This document shows, piece after piece, positions 1-4,794 of a DNA stretch of 5,546 bases (positions within the stretch are counted from its first letter, which is position 1; each line of letters starts with the position of its first letter). Source of the DNA: Clostridium sp. AF27-2AA (lineage in GTDB: Bacteria > Bacillota > Clostridia > Lachnospirales > Lachnospiraceae); NCBI RefSeq assembly GCF_003478505.1, contig NZ_QUFI01000063.1, forward strand, positions 1 to 5,546, in the 5' to 3' direction. A model generated the notes under the pieces. The model was not told the origin of the DNA and searched no databases. It saw only the letters and a list, made by a program, of their open reading frames with translations. A program made the translations under genes and the position numbers.

Positions 1-563
1 GACATAGCTTTTCACTTTCCCCTGCTCCGCCTGCTTCAGAAGCTGGTACGTCTCTTTTTTCCATGCCACTGTTTCCTCACGTTCCGCTCCTTCAAAGGTC
101 TTTCCCTTTTCTGAGACGTGTAGCCCCTGCTCCCTGCTCTGTGCGTTGCACCGCTCCTTCAGCTCCTGCAGGTCGGCGCTGCTCCACTGCAGCTTGTGCC
201 CGTCCTCAAAATTGACGGAATTGACGATAAAGTGCGTATGGATATGTTTTTTGTCCTGATGGGTAGCCACAAGCACCTCAAACCCTTTCCATGCCGCCGT
301 ATTCTCTGCAAGCTGTAAGGCGTTCCTGTGTCCTGCTCCGGCGTGATTTTCTCGTCCTTATGGTAGCTCTGGACAAAGTGCTTGTATGTCCTTCCCCCGG
401 TTTTCTCCCATAGTTCCTTGGTGGCTTGCATTTCGTCCTTTACTGTATCTGGTTCACAGTGCAGACCGCTGACAAGCTTATCCTCTGTCTTTTCCTCTTT
501 TGTCACATAGTCCAGTGCTTGCCCTATGCCTGCTTTTGAAGATACTGCTTTAATAACTGCCAT
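1..563 (-). pseudogene. mobA: MobA/VirD2-type relaxase, N-terminal part, frameshifted and cut by window edge
   Basis: This is the nicking enzyme that would cut oriT and pilot the transferred strand. It starts at ATG 563-561 behind an AGAGGTGA ribosome site. Residues 1-77 read in frame, with a likely catalytic Tyr19 in ALDYVTKEEKT and the conserved GGRTYKHFVQS stretch. Near 331/332 one base is missing. The original frame runs on into 18 unrelated-looking codons and beyond, stopping at 159, whereas the next frame resumes the family sequence down to base 1. That second frame holds the metal-binding histidine motif HQDKKHIHTHFIVNSVN. Adding one C on the coding strand (GCA CAC for GAC AC) restores ITPEQAHRNALQLAE. 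The start overlaps the mobC end by 40 bp, so the genes are translationally coupled. It is either a broken gene or a sequencing error. The probable remainder of the protein lies at 5051-5545. Confidence 0.85.
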
Positions 564-844
564 ACTTCTCTCACCTCTTTCATGGTGTTAGGAAGCTCTT
601 GCTTATAGTCCACATATCCATTTTCATTCAGCTTCTTGGCTATCTGGTTCAGATTGTTGCCTTGCCTTTTCAGCTCTGGATATATCTCTTTCAGTCCGTC
701 CAGATTGACAATGTTCGACTGTGTGAGGGCTTCAATGATATATTGCTGTTGGCTCTTTCCAGACTGCTCTACTTTTTCTTTTATCTGTGCAAGTTCTTCC
801 TCTGACACTCTTATAACTATCTGCTTCGGTCTTGTCCTATTCAT
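524..844 (-). CDS. mobC: MobC-type relaxosome accessory protein
   Basis: A 106-residue DNA-binding accessory protein of the plasmid MobC family, expected to bind oriT beside the nick site and help the relaxase open the strands. The N-terminal half (about 6-40) has a ribbon-helix-helix pattern: a short basic strand (KQIVIRVS) followed by two helices. The family signature ELKRQGNNLNQIAKKLN is at about residues 57-73. The start ATG at 844 overlaps the end of the upstream gene by 8 bp and is preceded by GAGAGG about 10 bases away. The 3' end overlaps the relaxase start by 40 bp. Together these show a tightly packed mob operon. The length is usual for the family. Confidence 0.9.
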   Translation of the reverse strand: MNRTRPKQIVIRVSEEELAQIKEKVEQSGKSQQQYIIEALTQSNIVNLDGLKEIYPELKRQGNNLNQIAKKLNENGYVDYKQELPNTMKEVREVWQLLKQYLQKQA

Positions 845-1472
845 TGATGAAGTCCTCTCTTTCCTTTACCCACTTCTTAATGAGTTCGATTTCCTCGTTC
901 ATGTTCGGCTCTTTCTCTGGCTTCCAGTCCGCTCTCATGTCTTTCAGTTCTTCCAGTGCTTCTTCTAAGTCTGCCTTATAGCTTTCTAAATCTTCTTTTT
1001 CGCTTGCTATATATTCATCAACACTATTGTAACAAGGCACACACTCATAGCTTGTAAAATCATCATTATACTTGTGGTACACAATGTCTTTCCATTCATC
1101 ACTTGGCTCTGCTATGTTCTGTTTAGTAATTTCAATGTCGGATTTTATTGTCTCTACGTTCTCCAACATATCCAGATAATGCTCTGGTTCATAACCCAAA
1201 TTCAATAAGTGATTCAGCAGTGTAGGCTCTGGGAACATTCCGAACCAACAACGCTCGAACCACTGGTCAGCATAATCTCTTTCATCACTTCCATTGGAGT
1301 AAGTACCGCCCACCAAATCTCCGACAAAATTCTCTATCAGCTCTCCGATTGTCAGACCATGCTTCCCACACTTTCTCGCCAGTCGGTCACAATCTGCGTC
1401 CGACAATTTCACTGTGATTTTTCTCTCTCTGATTGTCTCAATTTCTTTCTGCTGTTCCTCGCCCCAACTCAT
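837..1472 (-). CDS. Ribbon-helix-helix-like protein, first gene of the mob operon
   Basis: A 211-residue protein of unknown exact function. Residues 18-55 look like a ribbon-helix-helix DNA-binding fold: strand RKITVKLS, helix DADCDRLARKCGKHG, then helix TIGELIENFVGDLV. The middle is aromatic- and acid-rich, with four cysteines at about 30, 35, 75 and 144-147. The C-terminal third (about 155-210) is charged and likely coiled-coil. The ATG at 1472 has AGAGAGG upstream at good spacing. It is the first gene after the strong promoter at 1633-1661 and overlaps mobC by 8 bp. That position suggests a relaxosome component or autoregulator of the mob operon. The repeated GGCTATCAC motifs upstream are candidate binding sites. 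The role is inferred from context only. Confidence 0.8.
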   Translation of the reverse strand: MSWGEEQQKEIETIRERKITVKLSDADCDRLARKCGKHGLTIGELIENFVGDLVGGTYSNGSDERDYADQWFERCWFGMFPEPTLLNHLLNLGYEPEHYLDMLENVETIKSDIEITKQNIAEPSDEWKDIVYHKYNDDFTSYECVPCYNSVDEYIASEKEDLESYKADLEEALEELKDMRADWKPEKEPNMNEEIELIKKWVKEREDFINE

Positions 1473-1569
1473 GCTTTTACCTCTCTTTCTTCTTGGCTAT
1501 CACTCAACAATTTACCGCATATCTGCGGTCACTCAAAGGGGGATTGAAGGGGGGCTTTGCCACCCTCAC

Positions 1570-1612
1570 AAGTTCTAAAGTGTAGCCGTTAGGCTATCAC
1601 TTTAGGGAACTT
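1570..1612. repeat. Long imperfect stem-loop in the mob leader/oriT
   Basis: The segments AAGTTC, TAAAGTG and TAGCC (1570-1587) pair with GGCTA, CACTTTA and GAACTT (1592-1612) around a GTTA loop, with only a one-base and a two-base bulge on one side. As RNA it would fold in the 5' leader of the mob transcript; as DNA it could be part of the transfer origin. Confidence 0.7.
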
Positions 1613-1614
1613 GC

Positions 1615-1672
1615 AATATATCCGCTACACATAATATAGCATAGTGATAGCCACTTGTCAAGCGGATATATT
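1615..1672. repeat. Perfect 12-bp inverted repeat flanking the mob promoter
   Basis: AATATATCCGCT at 1615-1626 is exactly mirrored by AGCGGATATATT at 1661-1672, with 34 bp between. One arm overlaps the -35 box and the other covers the expected transcription start, so a protein bound to both arms would occlude the promoter. It could equally be the relaxosome recognition repeat of oriT. Confidence 0.75.
1633..1661 (-). promoter_or_regulatory. Strong sigma-A promoter of the mob operon
   Basis: On the minus strand a perfect -35 TTGACA (1661-1656) is followed by exactly 17 bp and then TATATT (1638-1633), preceded by an extended -10 TGC. The expected start is near 1626, giving a leader of roughly 150 nt before the first mob gene. 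The promoter sits between the two arms of a perfect 12-bp inverted repeat, and a GTGATAGCC motif falls in the spacer. It is therefore very likely repressed by a plasmid-coded DNA-binding protein. Confidence 0.8.
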
Positions 1673-1740
1673 CGTGCGTGGATTTCGCCAGAAATACAGT
1701 GGAGCTTACTTCCTCTTGGGCGACTTTGGAAGTGTAGGAG

Positions 1741-1845
1741 GAAGAAAGTCAAGGGCTTGTTTTTTATCTGCAGTATGAGCTTCAGCCTGCCGATCAGCGA
1801 GTACAGCAGATAAAAAATGGTCGCAGACCACCCTTTACTTTCTTC
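1741..1845. repeat. Large stem-loop dyad, possible origin structure
   Basis: The outer arms are 14/15 matched (GAAGAAAGTcAAGGG at 1741-1755 against the complement of 1831-1845). A perfect 12-bp inner pair follows (TTTTTTATCTGC 1760-1771 with 1806-1817). A short TGGTC/GACCA hairpin (1818-1830) sits in the right arm. The open reading frames crossing it follow no family I recognise and are poorly supported. Such a structure fits a replication (single- or double-strand) or transfer origin, but this is inferred from shape and position only. Confidence 0.6.
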
Positions 1846-1870
1846 CGCCGGAACAGACAATGAAGCACAA

Positions 1871-1906
1871 GGGGAAGTGACGGAACGGACGGACAGCCGT
1901 TTCCCC
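1871..1906. repeat. GC-rich stem-loop
   Basis: GGGGA (1871-1875) pairs with TCCCC (1902-1906), and AACGG (1884-1888) with CCGTT (1897-1901), leaving one internal bulge. It lies between the two larger dyads of the non-coding stretch 1680-1985. Confidence 0.45.
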
Positions 1907-1929
1907 CTCCGGCATGATAGCCAACAAAA

Positions 1930-1980
1930 AAGAGTATCAAGGGTAAACGCTGCGGTCTTTCGACCGCCCTTGACACTCTT
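1930..1980. repeat. Stem-loop dyad related to the 1741-1845 structure
   Basis: The arms AAGAGTaTCAAGGG (1930-1943) and CCCTTGACACTCTT (1967-1980) match at 13 of 14 positions. Inside, GCGGTC/GACCGC (1952-1957, 1962-1967) forms a second hairpin with a TTTC loop. A-runs and T-runs flank the arms, so it could also act as a two-way terminator protecting the toxin locus from outside transcription. The right half resembles 1819-1842. Confidence 0.6.
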
Positions 1981-2020
1981 TTCCTTATGGCTCTGATAAT
2001 AAACAAGGGGAAATGGCTTC

Positions 2021-2049
2021 TTGTGGCATTTCTGCCACTATGGTATAAT
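2021..2049 (+). promoter_or_regulatory. Promoter of the small toxin gene
   Basis: The -10 box TATAAT (2044-2049) is perfect and has the extended TGG element. A weak -35 TTGTGG (2021-2026) lies exactly 17 bp upstream. The expected start is near 2055. A perfect 6-4-6 palindrome GTGGCA/TGCCAC (2023-2038) covers the -35 and spacer and could be an operator. Confidence 0.75.
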
Positions 2050-2089
2050 GGGCAACGCTACCACCCCTATACAGGTACAGAAAGGGGGT

Positions 2090-2152
2090 GTGCCACCATG
2101 AGTATATTTTCGTCTTTCTTACTCTCTGTCTTGGCAAGTGTAGTCGCCTACT
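2090..2152 (+). repeat. Direct repeats DRa and DRb, toxin-side copies
   Basis: DRa has two parts: GTGCCACcATGAG (2090-2102, including the start codon) and TTTCGTCTTTCTT (2108-2120). DRb is GCCTACT (2146-2152). The same blocks recur in the same order at 2267-2302, matching 12/13, 13/13 and 7/7, inside the antisense RNA gene. The antisense RNA can therefore pair with toxin mRNA over the start codon and within the coding region. Confidence 0.85.
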
Positions 2153-2184
2153 ACATCTGCAAATGGCTGGACGGAGATAAATAG
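2098..2184 (+). CDS. Small hydrophobic peptide, probable type I toxin (Fst/par-like locus)
   Basis: A 28-residue peptide with a single membrane segment (about residues 4-22, rich in Leu, Val, Ala, Ser and ending YYIC) and a charged tail KWLDGDK. Type I toxins of this size insert into the host membrane when their antisense RNA is lost. The start at 2098 was chosen because AAAGGGGGTG lies about 8 bases upstream. The longer in-frame start at 1987 would precede the promoter. The ribosome site can pair with CACCCC (2062-2067), and the antisense RNA at about 2231-2299 is complementary to the start region. The peptide has the WL of Fst near its end but lacks Fst's basic tail, so I class it by gene architecture, not by sequence. 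It is the only plus-strand gene in the window. Confidence 0.8.
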   Translation: MSIFSSFLLSVLASVVAYYICKWLDGDK

Positions 2185-2230
2185 GCGGTAGCCAGCCTAA
2201 GGCATAAGCCACCTTGCCACAACGGAATAG

Positions 2231-2264
2231 AAAAGCCCCGGAGGTCGCAACTCCGGGGCTTTTT
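2231..2264. terminator. Bidirectional intrinsic terminator
   Basis: A perfect 13-bp stem (2231-2243 with 2251-2263) carries a seven-base GTCGCAA loop and has T-runs in both directions. It ends the toxin mRNA on the plus strand, and the antisense RNA and the rep transcript on the minus strand. Confidence 0.92.
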
Positions 2265-2299
2265 GCGTGCCACAATGAGCACTTTCGTCTTTCTTGCCT
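2231..2299 (-). ncRNA. Antisense antitoxin RNA (RNA II-like)
   Basis: A short RNA of about 65-75 nt is expected from the promoter at 2306-2334, starting near 2299-2302 and ending at the terminator 2231-2263. It consists of the complements of DRb and DRa followed by the terminator hairpin, which it shares in complementary form with toxin mRNA. It should pair with the toxin transcript and block translation initiation. The size and order match the RNA II of the Fst/par system (known family knowledge). The transcript itself is inferred. Confidence 0.75.
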
Positions 2300-2302
2300 A
2301 CT
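2267..2302. repeat. Direct repeats DRa and DRb, antisense-RNA-side copies
   Basis: These are GTGCCACaATGAG (2267-2279), TTTCGTCTTTCTT (2283-2295) and GCCTACT (2296-2302). The 25-bp gap that separates the last two blocks in the toxin gene is absent here. They form most of the antisense RNA before its terminator, as in the pAD1 par locus. Confidence 0.85.
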
Positions 2303-2305
2303 GGC

Positions 2306-2334
2306 ATTATAGCATATGCCTTTCAGCATTTCAA
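2306..2334 (-). promoter_or_regulatory. Strong promoter of the antisense antitoxin RNA
   Basis: Reading the minus strand, TTGAAA (2334-2329), a 17-bp spacer and a perfect TATAAT (2311-2306) with an extended TGC are present. It lies just after the rep stop codon and points at the toxin gene. It is a closer match to consensus than the toxin promoter, as expected for an unstable antitoxin RNA made in excess. Confidence 0.8.
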
Positions 2335-2341
2335 GTATGCC

Positions 2342-3724
2342 CTACTTCCACCACTTATAAACCGTATGCTTTGCAAGTCCTGTCTCTCGGATGCAGTCCG
2401 CTTTTGTTCCCAGAGGGTTGCTTTCTCTCCATTCTTCGACAATCTTCGCCTTGTCTGGTCTCCCTTGTAGAGCTTTGCCCCTGTCCTCATTCATTGTTTC
2501 AAGGGTAAAACGTGCGATTTTTAAGTGCGTGGCTTGCTTTCTGCCGTTCCTCTTATTTGGCGGTATGACAACTTTCGTCTGCTTCTCTATCCATTCTCGG
2601 CTTGCCATAGTCGAAAGTAGCTTGTTATCAGCTTTGAGGGCTTTCAATGCGTCCTTTACATCTTCCCTTGTAAAATGGTTGTCCTCATCATCTGTAAGGC
2701 TCTCCAGATGCTCCAAAAATGAATAGGCATCTTGCCTTATTCGTCTTTCAGATATGCCACATTTCAAGCCATACGCACACAATGCCATGATTGAGAAGTA
2801 CCTACCGCCTACCTTTACTTCGGTAAAAATCTTGTTCTTCCACCACTCATAAAGGGCTTCATTACACACCCATGTGCCTTTTTTCTTCGGTCTGCCCTCT
2901 ACAACTCGCTCTTGATACCACTCTGGGTACAGCTTCTTTGCTTCGTCCAGTGACAGCTTACTCTTTTCTTTCTTCGGCTTCTCTGTAAGTACCGATAAAT
3001 CAACCTTACAGTTCGGTATGCTGTCCTTTATATCTTCCAGAGTATAGCGGTTATCCGACATCTTATAGGCTTTCACTGGGAAGTCTGCCCCCAGCTTGCT
3101 CTGGCTCCCAACACACCTAAAGCCTTGATAGATACCTGTTATATCTGGGCTGTCTGGTCTGATACTGCTCGTATCGTTCCATAGTCTGCGGATAAATGCT
3201 TCTTTCAGCTCCGCAAGGGTATCTTCCAGATTATGATACAACTGTACTGGCTCTTTCAAAAAGTAATAGGCATGGACACCCTTTCCAGAACTCACAAGGT
3301 AGGTCGGTCGGAGCTGTACTCCGTTCCCGAATTGCTTCAAGAGGTTCTTCAACTGCTGTTTTCCGACATAATCAATATCTATTGCAACCGCATACAGTTC
3401 ATGTGCGTTCTGCTTCGTGTGTGTCTTGCCATAGAACGTGATAGGCGGTATCAGTCCGAACTCGTCCCCTATGACCTTATCAAGCATATTCAGACTATCA
3501 TCTATAACCCACTGCTTCGTTCTTCCCTTTCCAGATGGTCTTATCTGGGTTGCAATCACATTTCCTTTTCCGTCATGCTCTGCACTCTGTAAGCTCCCCT
3601 CTGGGAACAAGTCACGATAGAACTCATGGGGGCTGACCTCTGGAAAACCTCTCTCCAACATCAGCTCCTCTTTATCCCTATATACCTTTCTCCACTCATA
3701 CATTGTTTTTGTATTTCTACGCAT
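2342..3724 (-). CDS. Primase-polymerase-like plasmid replication protein
   Basis: A 460-residue protein probably needed for plasmid replication. Archaeo-eukaryotic primase-type catalytic motifs are visible: DID at 116-118 in YAVAIDIDYV (metal-binding acids), SGKGVH at 146-151 after LRPTYLV, and RCVGSQSK at 203-210, resembling the R..G...K nucleotide-binding motif. The middle (about 245-345) is basic, then helical. The C-terminal 40 residues (GRPDKAKIVEEW to HTVYKWWK) form a helix-turn-helix of the kind used to bind an origin. The start ATG at 3724 has AGGAG seven bases upstream. Two tandem promoters and the repeat array at 3781-4092 lie upstream. The transcript would run through the antisense RNA region to the terminator at 2231-2264. 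No helicase domain is seen, so host helicase must be used. The family is clear from its motifs; the role as initiator is inferred from its being the only replication gene. Confidence 0.8.
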   Translation of the reverse strand: MRRNTKTMYEWRKVYRDKEELMLERGFPEVSPHEFYRDLFPEGSLQSAEHDGKGNVIATQIRPSGKGRTKQWVIDDSLNMLDKVIGDEFGLIPPITFYGKTHTKQNAHELYAVAIDIDYVGKQQLKNLLKQFGNGVQLRPTYLVSSGKGVHAYYFLKEPVQLYHNLEDTLAELKEAFIRRLWNDTSSIRPDSPDITGIYQGFRCVGSQSKLGADFPVKAYKMSDNRYTLEDIKDSIPNCKVDLSVLTEKPKKEKSKLSLDEAKKLYPEWYQERVVEGRPKKKGTWVCNEALYEWWKNKIFTEVKVGGRYFSIMALCAYGLKCGISERRIRQDAYSFLEHLESLTDDEDNHFTREDVKDALKALKADNKLLSTMASREWIEKQTKVVIPPNKRNGRKQATHLKIARFTLETMNEDRGKALQGRPDKAKIVEEWRESNPLGTKADCIRETGLAKHTVYKWWK

Positions 3725-3743
3725 ATTTTTCTCCTACTTAGAT

Positions 3744-3757
3744 ATATTATATAATAT
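3744..3757. repeat. 14-bp AT-only perfect palindrome before rep
   Basis: ATATTATATAATAT reads the same on both strands and lies 20 bases before the rep start. It contains a -10-like TATAAT on the minus strand but no partner -35. It could be an easily melted element of an origin. Confidence 0.5.
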
Positions 3758-3818
3758 ACTGCCCTTACTCCGCCTGACCGCTAATCTTATCAATAGATTT
3801 TTGCACCTTTTTCTCTCA

Positions 3819-3847
3819 AGTATAAGGGAGTGCCTTTTTGGTGTCAA
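3819..3847 (-). promoter_or_regulatory. rep promoter in repeat unit A
   Basis: On the minus strand TTGACA (3847-3842), 17 bp and TATACT (3824-3819) are present. The AGGGAGTG/CACTCCCT dyad brackets the -35, with one arm in the spacer, so a bound repressor would block it. The start near 3812 gives a leader of about 88 nt before rep. Confidence 0.8.
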
Positions 3848-3917
3848 TATCTACACCTCACTCCCTCTCGCCTTCACCGCTTATCTTATCAATGAAGTAT
3901 TTTACCTTTTTCCATCA

Positions 3918-3946
3918 AGTATAAGGGAGTGCCTTTTTGGTGTCAA
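3918..3946 (-). promoter_or_regulatory. Second rep promoter in repeat unit B
   Basis: An exact copy of the unit A promoter 99 bp upstream: TTGACA (3946-3941), 17 bp, TATACT (3923-3918), within the same dyad. Transcripts from here would read through unit A. Confidence 0.78.
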
Positions 3947-4018
3947 TATCTACACCTCACTCCCTCTCGCCCTTATCGCTTATCTTATCAATGAATTTAT
4001 TGCACCTTTTTGACCTCT

Positions 4019-4065
4019 AAAAAAAGGGAGTGAATTAAGAATATCTCATCCTCACTTCACTCCCT
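4019..4065 (-). terminator. Probable terminator of the secreted-protein gene (repeat unit C)
   Basis: On the minus strand a 10-bp perfect stem (4065-4056 with 4034-4025) with a 21-base loop is followed directly by seven Ts. It begins 41 bases after the stop codon at 4106. The loop is longer than usual, which lowers certainty. Confidence 0.55.
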
Positions 4066-4105
4066 CTTATTTTCATCACTACTCTTACCAATATTTCAGT
4101 ATTTT

Positions 4106-4660
4106 CTACTTAGCATCACGAAGAGTTCCTTTCCATACTGCGTATTCGTCACCTTTCTCATCAGTTGCGGTTAATATTGCTTCACAATATGGATTTGATG
4201 GTGGATTCGGAGTCGTATATACATAGCTTCGAGAATTAGTTCCTGTATACCCATTATGATCTTCTTCATTTGTATGCCAACTATTTACTCCTTCAGCTCT
4301 TGTTACAAGTTTACTGGATTTTAATTTTAATGGATTAGACGTCATAGATGCCTTAACTGTGTACTGCGGTCTTCCAGATGAATCTAAACCATCATAAAAA
4401 TACTCCATACTTCCTAAAATTCTATTTTCAATATCTAAAGCTGTAGCAGGAATAGGTTCTCGAGAAGAAATTGTGTTTTTTCCATCACACGCAAAATATA
4501 CTTTATCCAGCAAAACAGATTCTCCATTAGTTGAACGAGTCACCGATTCTACCGCCTCGGTTTCAGCAGGAGCTGTATCTGCTGCAAAACTAACCATATT
4601 CATAGCCATCATCATTATTGCTGCCAAAGCTAACGCTACAGATCTGCGAATATTTCTCAT
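4106..4660 (-). CDS. Small secreted protein of unknown function
   Basis: A 184-residue protein with a clear signal peptide: basic start MRNIRR, hydrophobic core about 8-25, and a likely cut after SFA or SFAA (26-27). The mature part is about 157 residues, with an Ala/Glu/Thr-rich start, a polar beta-type body and two cysteines (58 and 159) able to form one disulfide. I recognise no enzyme or bacteriocin motif and see no cell-wall anchor or transmembrane tail. The ATG at 4660 has a perfect AGGAGG seven bases upstream. It stands alone between AT-rich DNA and a terminator-like repeat, and is richer in A+T than the mob genes, as is common for plasmid cargo. The function cannot be stated from sequence. 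Confidence 0.8.
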   Translation of the reverse strand: MRNIRRSVALALAAIMMMAMNMVSFAADTAPAETEAVESVTRSTNGESVLLDKVYFACDGKNTISSREPIPATALDIENRILGSMEYFYDGLDSSGRPQYTVKASMTSNPLKLKSSKLVTRAEGVNSWHTNEEDHNGYTGTNSRSYVYTTPNPPSNPYCEAILTATDEKGDEYAVWKGTLRDAK

Positions 4661-4794
4661 TAATTTTCCTCCTATGTCAATGTATTTTTATAGCATCTAA
4701 AGCAACAAGTACATTGGCATCCCCTCCTTTTTGTTTTACTATACTATATTTTCAACAAAAAAACATTAATTATATATAACATTTTTATAAAACT
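4661..4794. other. AT-rich intergenic region before the secreted-protein gene
   Basis: Very A+T-rich spacer with -10-like boxes on the minus strand (TATAAT and TATAGT types) but no convincing paired -35, so the promoter is not placed. A second AGGAGG-like site (about 4722-4728) precedes a possible five-codon reading frame (4714-4697) that I do not call as a gene. Confidence 0.4.

Larger units (their letters stand above)
1495..1700. other. oriT: Probable oriT region upstream of the mob operon
   Basis: This is the non-coding stretch just upstream of the mob genes, where oriT of mobilizable plasmids normally lies. It contains a 6-4-6 palindrome (ACCGCA/TGCGGT, 1514-1529), an imperfect 18-bp stem (1570-1612), the 12-bp inverted repeat around the promoter, a small ATTTC/GAAAT hairpin (1682-1695) and several copies of GGCTATCAC: forward at 1495-1503 and 1592-1600, reverse at 1644-1652, and a reverse copy lacking one base at 1580-1587. 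No known nic consensus could be recognised, so the exact nick site is not assigned. Confidence 0.55.
3781..4092. repeat. Three-unit ~99-bp tandem repeat array upstream of rep
   Basis: Units A and B share an identical 57-bp core (3816-3872 and 3915-3971, period 99). Unit C (about 4019-4075) is a diverged copy. Each has an inverted repeat AGGGAGTG/CACTCCCT at 3825-3866, 3924-3965 and 4025-4065, with 25-26 bp between arms. CTTATCAAT recurs between units at 3786, 3885 and 3984, with a one-mismatch copy at 4084. On the minus strand units A and B contain promoters for rep, while C has become terminator-like. The regular repeats beside a rep gene also fit an iteron-type origin. This accounts for the whole gap between rep and the secreted-protein gene. 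Confidence 0.85.

Noticed and set aside
1597..2006. Two overlapping minus-strand open frames (87 and 70 codons) in the non-coding stretch
   Set aside because: They cross the large dyads and each other, lack good ribosome sites and show no family-like composition; the inverted repeats explain the openness better.
1987..2097. Longer 65-residue version of the toxin
   Set aside because: The extra codons include the -35, -10 and expected transcription start of the gene; the ATG at 2098 has the ribosome site and the direct repeat.
1985..2329. 114-codon minus-strand open frame
   Set aside because: It lies opposite the toxin gene and spans the bidirectional terminator and the antisense promoter, so it is a chance frame.
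3781..4092. CRISPR array
   Set aside because: There are only three units of about 99 bp, the repeated part is the long part, there are no short variable spacers, and no cas genes are present.
4106..4660. Lactococcin 972-type or other bacteriocin
   Set aside because: The size and signal peptide are compatible, but the mature sequence lacks the glycine- and tyrosine-rich pattern, and no immunity or transporter gene is adjacent.
4697..4714. Five-codon leader peptide (MYLLL) before the secreted-protein gene
   Set aside because: It has a good ribosome-site-like stretch upstream but is too short to support, and no attenuator-type hairpin pair follows.
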